Source of the DNA: a bacterium
GTDB taxonomy: Archaea > Nanoarchaeota > Nanoarchaeia > Woesearchaeales > UBA10216
Assembly: GCA_024206195.1 (NCBI GenBank)
Contig: JAAGZO010000083.1
Coordinates: forward strand, 1-10,725
Reading direction: 5' to 3'
Length of the DNA: 10,725 nt
Both the position numbers and the translations under genes were made by a program. Below are positions 5,467 to 10,574 of the stretch, in pieces; position 1 is the first letter of the stretch, and each line of letters opens with the position of its first letter. The notes under the pieces are model-generated. The model made no database searches. It saw only the letters and a program-made list of their open reading frames with translations, and was not told where the DNA came from.

Positions 5467-5523
5467 GCTGTCAAACAATGGGTGGTACTAAACAATCTGC
5501 AATATCTTGTAGGAGGGGAAAAG

Positions 5524-5658
5524 ATGAGTGCCAAAAAAGGAACCACCAGAAAAGCTGTCCGAGATGCTGGAACTGGAAGATTCGTGAAGAAAGAGGAAGC
5601 GACAAAAAGGCCCAAGACAACAGTTACTGAAACCATGAAACCAACCAAGAAGAAATAG
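5524..5658 (+). CDS. Small basic conserved protein (RDAxTGRFV...PxTTVxE type)
   Basis: 44 residues, very Lys/Arg/Thr-rich. The core RDAGTGRFVKKEEA...RPKTTVTETMK matches a pattern I recognise from many tiny bacterial proteins (RDAxTGxFV followed by PxTTVxExV), which are often mis-labelled in databases and have no proven role. ATG 5524 is chosen over an in-frame upstream ATG at 5365 because AGGAGGGG lies 5 bases before it and conservation starts there. Probably cytoplasmic and disordered. It stands alone with its own promoter. Confidence 0.75.
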   Translation: MSAKKGTTRKAVRDAGTGRFVKKEEATKRPKTTVTETMKPTKKK

Positions 5659-5868
5659 TTAATACAAGCAAAGAGCCAACTCTCTCAAGACCCTATTCTT
5701 CTACGTCAATCGTACGAGGTTGCTGAAGGAATATCGTAAGATGTTCAGTCAACTCGAACCTCCTTCACATGTTGATGAAAATAAAAGAATTCTATCCAGT
5801 GGTTTGGTTCAACCATCATAAAGTCGTAGCCCAACCAATCTCGTCCCTGAAGGAGGTTAACTAGACCA

Positions 5869-6258
5869 ATGCTAAATAAAAGGGAATTAAGGGCAAAAAT
5901 CAGTAAAAATATTGGTGGGGTTTTCCATCTCCTACACCAAAAAGAGAGAAAATACAAGATAATCGAAGTAGATAGTAGCGTTATCATTGAGAGAGTCCAA
6001 TCGCATGAGAAATCTTCTCTATCTATAAATATTATCGAAAGATGTTATGAGTACGTCAAAACTCATGAAACCTACACAAGGATTGATTACAACGCATATA
6101 GATTACATGAAGTAAACCTTCCCCGAATAATCGCATTACTGCCGTTTGTACTCCCAGATGAAATCAAAGCATTTTCCCAAGAGGAAGGAAAAACAATTGT
6201 TGGTGAAAACCTTCGCGGAATCTGTACAGTTGAAAGATATAAAAGACATTTCCCATAG
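5869..6258 (+). CDS. Hypothetical protein
   Basis: 129 residues, basic, soluble and mixed alpha/beta by eye (KISKNIGGVFHLLHQKERKY, IIEVDSSVIIERVQS, NIIERCYEYVKTHETYTRIDY, NLPRIIALLPFVLPDEI). The segment ERCYEYVKTHETYTRIDYNAYR could belong to a small helix-turn-helix, but I cannot establish that. AGGAGG lies 12 bases before the ATG, slightly far but the only strong site. The 210 bases upstream (5659-5868) show no gene. Function unknown. Confidence 0.6.
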   Translation: MLNKRELRAKISKNIGGVFHLLHQKERKYKIIEVDSSVIIERVQSHEKSSLSINIIERCYEYVKTHETYTRIDYNAYRLHEVNLPRIIALLPFVLPDEIKAFSQEEGKTIVGENLRGICTVERYKRHFP

Positions 6259-6292
6259 TTGGGAATGACAATCCCTAAGGAGTTTTAGTAAC

Positions 6293-6760
6293 ATGTTAAG
6301 CCGCATAACGAAGGCTCTAGTTTCCCATCCAATGCCAGACTCTGGTGAAGAATTTCGCATGCAATTCCAGATTTCCGTTGATGACATTAGGTATTTTAAA
6401 GACCAGCAATGGAAAGTGGCCTACTACACGTTCTTACTTCTTGGCTTGATGTTGGCATTATCTGATATTATTGCGGATGCGGATAATAAACTCACAGGTA
6501 GTGAGCAAGATTTCATGACGGCTTTTGCAGCAATCATCACAACGCTTGGGGTTCTGATTATTTGCTGGCTAGAATACTCACTCCATACAGCCAGGATAAC
6601 CAAAGACAAAATGTTAAAAAGGTTTTCAAAGTCTTTCAAGAAAGAGATTCATCCTGAAAACCCCTCCTGCTTCACTCAATTTGGGTTAGTTCCTCTCTTC
6701 ATATCGATAATGCTCATTGGATTGTTTCTAACTATACTGACAATCGTAAAGGCTTTCTGA
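6293..6760 (+). CDS. Three-helix membrane protein
   Basis: 155 residues. The N-terminal cytoplasmic part has RYFKDQQWKVAYYTFLLLG at 33-51, a recognisable start of the first helix (about 42-60). Further helices lie at about 76-95 and 131-153. A basic amphipathic linker (KDKMLKRFSKSFKKEIHP) lies between helices 2 and 3. The DQQWK-xx-YY-xLLL motif is familiar from small bacterial membrane proteins of unknown function. AAGGAG lies 10-12 bases before the ATG. The boundary before it (6258-6281, TTGGGAATGACAATCCCTAAGG) resembles the one after the 2817 gene. Confidence 0.7.
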   Translation: MLSRITKALVSHPMPDSGEEFRMQFQISVDDIRYFKDQQWKVAYYTFLLLGLMLALSDIIADADNKLTGSEQDFMTAFAAIITTLGVLIICWLEYSLHTARITKDKMLKRFSKSFKKEIHPENPSCFTQFGLVPLFISIMLIGLFLTILTIVKAF

Positions 6761-6776
6761 AATTCAACGACCTAAT

Positions 6777-6797
6777 CCACCCGACCACAAGAGGTGG
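6777..6797 (+). repeat. Boundary motif ACCACAAGAGGT with CCACC/GGTGG stem, copy 3
   Basis: CCACC (6777-6781) and GGTGG (6793-6797) frame CGACCACAAGA shortly after the stop of the 6293-6760 gene. Copies 1 and 2 are at 502-520 and 957-973. The remaining gap to 6990 contains no convincing ORF on either strand. Confidence 0.4.
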
Positions 6798-6993
6798 CTG
6801 AGATTCTCCATACACCACATACGAATTACGCTCCATGAAAACCACGGTTTGTAGACAAATCGCGTCGCGTTTTCCGTGACAAGACAGTTATATTGGGATG
6901 TGCTAATATAGCAACGCACTGCACCTGCAAACGACTCTGACGGCATAGTCCAGATAGTGGATAACAACCACATCAAAAGTAAAGGAGTCTATG

Positions 6994-7233
6994 ATGCCAA
7001 ATGATACAACGGAATGGGCGAAACCCATAGTAACTAAGGCTATTGAAGATGTATTTAATGAGAAACCGCAAAGCGTACATATCGGCCAACTTACCGTACA
7101 TGTTATGGGTGCCCATCATGAGAATCGAGTAAAGGCAACATTCACACTGAAGGATGGTAGCCACGAATTGCTTCTAAATGCAAACACAGATGGGACATAC
7201 AAAATGCTCAGGCTGGACAGTAGGATTGTGTAG
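6994..7233 (+). CDS. Small hypothetical protein
   Basis: 79 residues from ATG 6994 (MPNDTTEWAKPIVTKAIEDVF...). AAAGGAG at 6981-6987 is 6 bases before 6994 but only 3 before the in-frame ATG 6991, so 6994 fits better. An N-terminal helix is followed by about four beta strands (SVHIGQLTVHVMGA, NRVKATFTLKDG, HELLLNANTDG, YKMLRLDSRIV), giving an alpha plus beta sheet fold. No family is recognised. It is a single-gene unit. Confidence 0.65.
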   Translation: MPNDTTEWAKPIVTKAIEDVFNEKPQSVHIGQLTVHVMGAHHENRVKATFTLKDGSHELLLNANTDGTYKMLRLDSRIV

Positions 7234-7331
7234 CGTTTTACATTTCATAATAGACGAGATAGTATCATTTTCCAAAACAGAATTACCGACAATCCTTGCA
7301 GTTAGTGACGATGTTGAGGGAACATTCGGGA

Positions 7332-7362
7332 TGCAACACGCATCCGTATATTAATTGTCAGG
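7332..7362 (+). repeat. 31-bp dispersed repeat with TGCAACACGCATC, copy 2
   Basis: Differs from 1958-1988 at four positions. GGATGC-AACAC-GCATCC (7330-7345) can fold into a 6-bp hairpin. The repeat ends 8 bases before ATG 7371. An in-frame extension of the next gene back to 7296 would be translated through it, but the two copies would be read in different frames, so the conservation is at the DNA level. Confidence 0.55.
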
Positions 7363-7370
7363 CTTTATCA

Positions 7371-8183
7371 ATGAAAAAGAAAACCCATACAGAATTAACG
7401 ATATTGGATAATTCATATAACTTCATTAATGAGTCAATTATCTATTATCGCAAAGCGAAGCGTGACCCAAAGTATTGGTCTTTTGCTGTTTTCTTAATAA
7501 TTCAAGGGATAGAATTGTTATTGAAACAAGTACTTAAGTCTGAGCATCCGATACTCATATTCGAGAATATTGATAAACCAAAACACACGGTATCTATTTC
7601 CCAAGCTCTTGATAGACTTATTTCAATCTCAAATATTGAGCTAGATGATAAAGAAGTTCGATTAATAAAGAAAGCCATTGTTTATAGAAATTTGATTCTT
7701 CACTATGAAATATCCTTCAATAATAAAGAATTCAAGAATATATACTCTCAGCTTTTTGAGTTCGTTCATTATTTCCACAGAAGACATCTCAACAAAGATT
7801 TACATGAAGTAGTTTTAAAGAAGCTATGGAATACGGAAGCGGAATTAATGAATTACTTCAAACGTGAAACTGTCTTTTATCATGGTGTTGAAGTAGCTAA
7901 GTCAACTCCAGCAGAAATATTAGAATATCAAAAACTGGATGGAATTCTTTTGGGGGACAAGTATTATAGACGAATAAAATATGGAGATGAGGACTTCAAA
8001 TGGAGTGGAAACCCTTGTCATGATTGTGGTTGTCTAAAAGGTCAATACCATCTTGATGATTGTGATGTAGAAGAATGCCCCATATGTAGCGGCCAGTTTC
8101 TAGCGTGTGTTTGCAGCCTCAACAATGAACTATTATACTATGTGAGTTTGGAAGCTAATAATCTCATCGAAAACGAATCTTAA
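7371..8183 (+). CDS. HEPN-like protein with C-terminal Cys-rich zinc module
   Basis: 270 residues from ATG 7371, chosen because earlier in-frame starts fall in the repeat at 7332-7362. The N-terminal helical region (about 10-135) has GIELLLKQVLKSEHP and YRNLILHYEI, giving R106-x4-H111. That fits the R-x(4-6)-H motif of HEPN domains, many of which are RNases in toxin and phage-defence systems. The C-terminal module (216-248) is CHDCGC...C231, CPIC (236-239) and CVC (246-248), with the order CHDCG-KGQ(Y/L)H-CDVE-CP-C-GQ. I recognise that pattern from other small bacterial proteins. It probably binds zinc, perhaps to contact RNA or protein. No antitoxin partner is evident beside it. Nuclease activity is inferred from one motif. 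Confidence 0.7.
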   Translation: MKKKTHTELTILDNSYNFINESIIYYRKAKRDPKYWSFAVFLIIQGIELLLKQVLKSEHPILIFENIDKPKHTVSISQALDRLISISNIELDDKEVRLIKKAIVYRNLILHYEISFNNKEFKNIYSQLFEFVHYFHRRHLNKDLHEVVLKKLWNTEAELMNYFKRETVFYHGVEVAKSTPAEILEYQKLDGILLGDKYYRRIKYGDEDFKWSGNPCHDCGCLKGQYHLDDCDVEECPICSGQFLACVCSLNNELLYYVSLEANNLIENES

Positions 8184-8448
8184 CACCAAGTCGTTGCACT
8201 CCGACTCTAAAAGGTAGCTTCTTTTTAGCTTGGGCTTTCTTCCGAAACTCTTTCAGTTTCAATTTTGTTGTAAAACAAAGAAACCGCAAATCTATTCTCT
8301 TGAACTACATCTTTGCCAAAAAGCGATATGTGAGGTTATCAGGGGAAATCATACAGACAAAGACCTTAAGGCTATGCTACGGCTATTGTGACAAAGCAGG
8401 GCAAGTAATATGGCGATGATACAGATTAGTTGTTGCGAAGAATGAAGG
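8184..8448. other. Non-coding gap with a small hairpin
   Basis: Between the convergent ends of the 7371 gene and the - strand 8449 gene. AGTCG (8189-8193) and CGACT (8202-8206) form a perfect 5-bp stem 6 bases after the stop. A short open - strand frame rich in Lys/Arg (roughly 8173-8320) is broken by a TAG and has no plausible start, so it is not called. Nothing else is identified. Confidence 0.4.
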
Positions 8449-8862
8449 TCATACCATCCACAGAGGGATGACCTCTCTTATTTCTTTTGAGTTGTCCTCG
8501 GAGAGGAGAGCAAACAGCTCAAAGAACATTCCAAAAACAAAGAACATAATTGCCAAAATGACTAGGCTTCGGTTGTTAAAGAGCGCAGCAAACAGTGCAA
8601 ATGCAGCTGCGATGCTGTGAGAAAAGTAGCGTAGTCCTTCCAATGATTCGATTTGCCCATCGTGAACAAACGATATATCTAGCACAATCAGTATTAAGAT
8701 TGCAATGGTTGCAACAATCCCGAATGCTCTAGTTATATATTGTTGAAACCGTTCCCCTTTCGGTTTAGTTTCCTTTGTTTTTCCTATGTCCTCAGGTTTA
8801 TCTGAGGTGAGGATGATGAGGAAAGCCACAATGCCTAAAAGTATTCTGTTCGTAATATTCAT
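8449..8862 (-). CDS. Four-helix membrane protein, possibly from a leaderless mRNA
   Basis: 137 residues read leftward from ATG 8862. Hydrophobic helices lie near 5-19, 45-65, 78-96 and 100-120. A charged loop (SDKPEDIGKTKETKPKGERFQQY) separates helices 1 and 2, and the tail is acidic (SEDNSKEIREV). No family is recognised. There is no Shine-Dalgarno (AAGCTCAC before ATG). A consensus -10 box sits so close that the mRNA would begin at or next to the ATG. It is read opposite to the array. Confidence 0.65.
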   Translation of the reverse strand: MNITNRILLGIVAFLIILTSDKPEDIGKTKETKPKGERFQQYITRAFGIVATIAILILIVLDISFVHDGQIESLEGLRYFSHSIAAAFALFAALFNNRSLVILAIMFFVFGMFFELFALLSEDNSKEIREVIPLWMV

Positions 8863-9280
8863 GTGAGCTTATTATATCATTACATTCAAAATTGCTTATA
8901 TAGAATGAGCGTTCCACTTATCATGAAAAACAGAAACAGAGAGACAAATGCGGATTTTGAGCTTAAAATCACAAATTCTAGCTACGGCCTAATCGTGGAC
9001 ATGTCTTGTACTAGCTACGAATAGCTACGAATAGGTACATTCAGGAACATAAAAGTGCCGATAATTGCGGTTAAAGTACGGTTAAGTACATATAAGGTAC
9101 TCGTTACGTTGGGAAGGTCGGCAATATGAAAAACCTTGCTAGCCAAATATGCCTAACACATAGCACTAACCTGGGGGAAATAGGCGTTTTTTATGGAGAT
9201 AGGCGGGGGGGGGCGTGAGGTCTGACTCAAGGGATATAAGCAATATCAGCTGCAAAAATTAAATTACACCAAACAACTAA
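8863..9280. repeat. Non-coding stretch with GTAC and TAGCTACG short repeats
   Basis: No protein gene. TAGCTACG occurs at about 8979-8986 and then twice in a 10-bp tandem period within 9011-9032 (TAGCTACGAA twice, then TAGGTAC). GGTTAAAGTAC and GGTTAAGTAC follow in tandem at about 9069-9089. GTAC occurs repeatedly within 9030-9105, and ATAGGCG occurs twice near 9179-9204, ending in a nine-G run (9205-9213). These may be binding sites or decayed mobile DNA. Confidence 0.4.
8871..8876 (-). promoter_or_regulatory. -10 box TATAAT 8 bases before ATG 8862
   Basis: On the - strand TATAAT is followed by AAGCTCAC and then ATG. Transcription normally starts about 7 bases after a -10 box, which would place the 5' end within a base or two of the start codon. 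No good -35 box was found at 16-18 bp, so the assignment is tentative. Confidence 0.3.
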
Positions 9281-9334
9281 GAATTCCGCGCCAAAATTTG
9301 TTTAAGTAAATCCGAGCCAGAGCTTTTTCAGAAA

Positions 9335-9533
9335 TGTGCCAGCTTTTTTCAAACGACTATTGTTAGGTCTACCTCAAGAAGTAATAAAAATTCCGCCAAA
9401 CTTTTTTTCAAACGATTGATGATAGGTCTACATTAAGAAGCATTAAAAATGTGCCAGAAGTTTTTCGGAAATGTGCCAGCTTTTTTTAAACAACAATTAG
9501 AAATGTGCCAGCTTTTTTTCGGAAATGTGCCAG
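9335..9533 (+). repeat. Left array of AAATGTGCCAGCTTTTTTTC repeats
   Basis: The core TGTGCCAG occurs at 9335, 9450, 9472, 9504 and 9526, each followed by a T-rich tail. Degenerate members (ATTCCGCCAAACTTTTTTTC at about 9390, and weaker ones at about 9284 and 9311) interleave. Spacings of 22, 32 and 22 bp are close to two and three helical turns, so the sites face the same side of DNA. Such arrays fit transposase sites at the ends of IS21-type or Mu/Tn7-type elements, or plasmid iterons. No transposase or Rep gene is in the window. Confidence 0.6.
9351..9450 (+). repeat. Second repeat family (AAACGA...GGTCTAC...AAAAAT), copies 1 and 2
   Basis: 9351-9391 and 9410-9450 are each 41 bases and match at 33 of 41 positions, sharing AAACGA, TAGGTCTAC, AAGAAG and TAAAAAT. 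A third, weaker copy lies at 9990-10030 in the right array (AAACGTTAGTGCTGGGTCTACCC). The units alternate with the TGTGCCAG repeats, so the true repeat unit is composite. Confidence 0.5.
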
Positions 9534-9624
9534 AATAAAATCTTCAGAATCGTTAGGGTATAGTACACATAAGCACCAAGATATAATTTAAAAGATGCCT
9601 AATAGACCAGATATCTGGCACAAC

Positions 9625-9654
9625 TTGACAAATCGGTTCAACGTCATGTATAAT
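9625..9654 (+). promoter_or_regulatory. Consensus sigma70 promoter
   Basis: TTGACA (9625-9630) and TATAAT (9649-9654) are both exact consensus hexamers with an 18 bp spacer. This is the strongest promoter seen in the window. Expected transcription start is about 9661. An inverted copy of the array core (CTGGCACA, 9615-9622) abuts the -35 box, so a protein bound there could control the promoter. Confidence 0.7.
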
Positions 9655-9660
9655 GAAAAC

Positions 9661-9895
9661 GTCAGAAAATGAGGGGTTCCTGTGAGTATCATGGGGATTC
9701 AGGAAAGAGGTGAAATCATAGATAAATAGACGTAGCTGATAGCGACACAATTGAATAGAGAAAGTGCAAATCCCATCTGTCCGATGAAAGGTCAGGATTT
9801 GAGACTACTGAGACTGAAATCATCACTAGTCTGAAACTGGGATTGGACGATTTTTTAGAGAGTCCCATAGCTAATATGGGGCTCTTTCCTATTTT
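9661..9895 (+). ncRNA. Candidate structured non-coding RNA, about 235 nt
   Basis: Lies between a consensus promoter and an intrinsic terminator with no long ORF; only tiny frames occur (10 codons from ATG 9653, 12 codons from about 9690). The middle can fold as a closed multi-branch. AATCCCA (9769-9775) pairs with TGGGATT (9838-9844). Inside it, CTGTCC (9777-9782) pairs with GGTCAG (9790-9795) across one U-U mismatch, with loop GATGAAA. AGACTA (9802-9807) pairs with TAGTCT (9827-9832). A second AGACT at 9811 could compete for the same partner, allowing two folds. It matches no riboswitch, tracrRNA, retron or ribozyme I can name. It may be a regulatory or copy-control RNA of the surrounding element. 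Confidence 0.55.
9859..9895 (+). terminator. Intrinsic terminator of the ncRNA
   Basis: AGAGTCCCAT (9859-9868) pairs with ATGGGGCTCT (9876-9885) over 10 bp including one G-U pair, around a 7-base loop, followed by a pyrimidine and T-rich tail (TTCCTATTTT). This is the clearest terminator in the window. Confidence 0.7.
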
Positions 9896-9940
9896 ATTAG
9901 CAATGAAGAAATAAACGAAAATACGCGCATTTTTCGAAAA

Positions 9941-10037
9941 TGTGCCAGCTTTTTTTCAAACAACAATTAGAAATGTGCCAGCTTTCTTTAAACGTTAGTG
10001 CTGGGTCTACCCTAAACAATTAGAAAAGATGTGACAG
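9941..10037 (+). repeat. Right array of AAATGTGCCAGCTTTTTTTC repeats
   Basis: The core occurs at 9941 and 9974 (33 bp apart), and as the variant TGTGACAG at 10030. The stretch from about 9940 to 9989 is nearly identical to about 9471-9519 on the left, including the shared linker AAACAACAATTAG. Both arrays point the same way, unlike the two inverted ends of one transposon. This suggests a duplication, two solo ends, or replication iterons. Confidence 0.6.
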
Positions 10038-10060
10038 CTTTTTTTCAGCAGGAAACATAA

Positions 10061-10083
10061 AGGAGGTGAAAGTAATGTATTAA
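10061..10083 (+). promoter_or_regulatory. Full Shine-Dalgarno driving a two-codon ORF
   Basis: AGGAGGTGA (10061-10069) is fully complementary to the 3' end of bacterial 16S rRNA. With ideal spacing (8 bases after AGGAGG) it precedes ATG-TAT-TAA (10075-10083), a Met-Tyr-stop minigene. A ribosome placed here would sit just before the hairpin at 10087-10124. Possible roles are a regulatory leader or an mRNA-stabilising ribosome site. It could also be the stump of a gene cut by rearrangement. Confidence 0.5.
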
Positions 10084-10086
10084 ATA

Positions 10087-10124
10087 TTTCCCACATTAAA
10101 TCAGCAGAAGTTTTGTGTGGGAAG
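10087..10124 (+). promoter_or_regulatory. Leader hairpin after the minigene
   Basis: TTCCCACA (10088-10095) pairs perfectly with TGTGGGAA (10116-10123), extended by one G-U pair at each end, around an 18-base loop. It has no T-run after it. A 12-bp palindrome TTCAATATTGAA follows (10125-10136), and then the ribosome site of the 10184 gene. A leader that switches with minigene translation is plausible. Confidence 0.45.
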
Positions 10125-10183
10125 TTCAATATTGAATTCTGTAAAAAATGGAGTCGGAAAAAAACTGAGGAGGCAAAAACCAA

Positions 10184-10495
10184 ATGTGTGACTATAACCT
10201 GGATGAATGGAAAATCGTCCCAATTGATGATGAGGAGTACTGTGCAAAAGTCAGTGTGAGGGTTAACTACGAAGGAGACGAAATAGTCTATGACGATATC
10301 AGAATTGAAAAATATGATGCGGGCTTTCTGGTAAGGATGGGTGGCAGCAGGATTGAAGGCAAATATAAGCATTGGATGCTTGAGCCAGAGTTTGAGCGAA
10401 TAGCATTCGGTTACATGGTATTTGAAGAGCGTATTGAAGAAGATGTCAAAGAAGAAATCCATTGGCGAATAGAAAACGGTGAGCTGGAATTATAA
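10184..10495 (+). CDS. Hypothetical acidic protein
   Basis: 103 residues, strongly acidic, with no membrane segment. Beta strands predominate (EYCAKVSVRVNYEGDEIVYDDIRIEKYD, GFLVRMGGSRIEGKYKHWML), followed by a charged C-terminal helix (ERIEEDVKEEIHWRIENGELEL). GAGGAGG ends 10 bases before the ATG. Codon 2 is Cys (MCDYNLDEWK). No family is recognised. It lies 79 bases before the radical SAM gene in the same direction with only a hairpin between them, so the two may be co-transcribed. Confidence 0.7.
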   Translation: MCDYNLDEWKIVPIDDEEYCAKVSVRVNYEGDEIVYDDIRIEKYDAGFLVRMGGSRIEGKYKHWMLEPEFERIAFGYMVFEERIEEDVKEEIHWRIENGELEL

Positions 10496-10510
10496 CAAAT
10501 AACGACAACA

Positions 10511-10543
10511 GTGCGGCTGGTCAACAAATTGGGCCAGTCGCAC
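10511..10543. other. Strong intercistronic hairpin
   Basis: GTGCGGCTGGTC (10511-10522) pairs with GGCCAGTCGCAC (10532-10543) over 12 bp with two G-U pairs and a 9-base loop. The + strand side is followed by AAACCAAAT, with no U-tract, so it is not a normal terminator for the upstream gene. It may act as an mRNA 3' protector or a partial attenuator of the next gene. Confidence 0.5.
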
Positions 10544-10574
10544 AAACCAAATAAATGAAGAGAGGAATATCACA

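Noticed and set aside
5365..5523. In-frame upstream extension of the 44-residue basic protein
   Set aside because: It lies upstream of the promoter (5438-5466) and lacks a ribosome site, while ATG 5524 has AGGAGGGG and the conserved part begins there.
6764..6976. - strand ORF of 70 codons in the gap before 6994
   Set aside because: No ribosome site, odd Trp/Cys-rich composition, and no recognisable pattern; the gap also contains a boundary repeat.
9205..9213. Run of nine G
   Set aside because: A homopolymer with no associated structure; it could be a length-variable tract or an assembly artefact.
9614..9630. Sigma54-type promoter (CTGGCACAACTTGACA)
   Set aside because: TGGCAC is present, but the spacing to TTG is too short and the required GC of the -12 element is missing; the sigma70 reading is exact.
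9661..9895. Retron, group I or II intron, or hammerhead ribozyme
   Set aside because: No reverse transcriptase nearby; GACTA/TAGTC recalls group I P7 but the interior is far too short, and the group II domain V and hammerhead cores are incomplete.
9335..10037. CRISPR array
   Set aside because: Repeats are imperfect, spacing varies, linkers are themselves repeated, and no cas gene is present.
10007..10462. Long - strand ORF (151 codons) opposite the 10184 gene
   Set aside because: It overlaps the well-supported + strand gene, has no ribosome site, and reads as the complement of its acidic codons and the repeat array.
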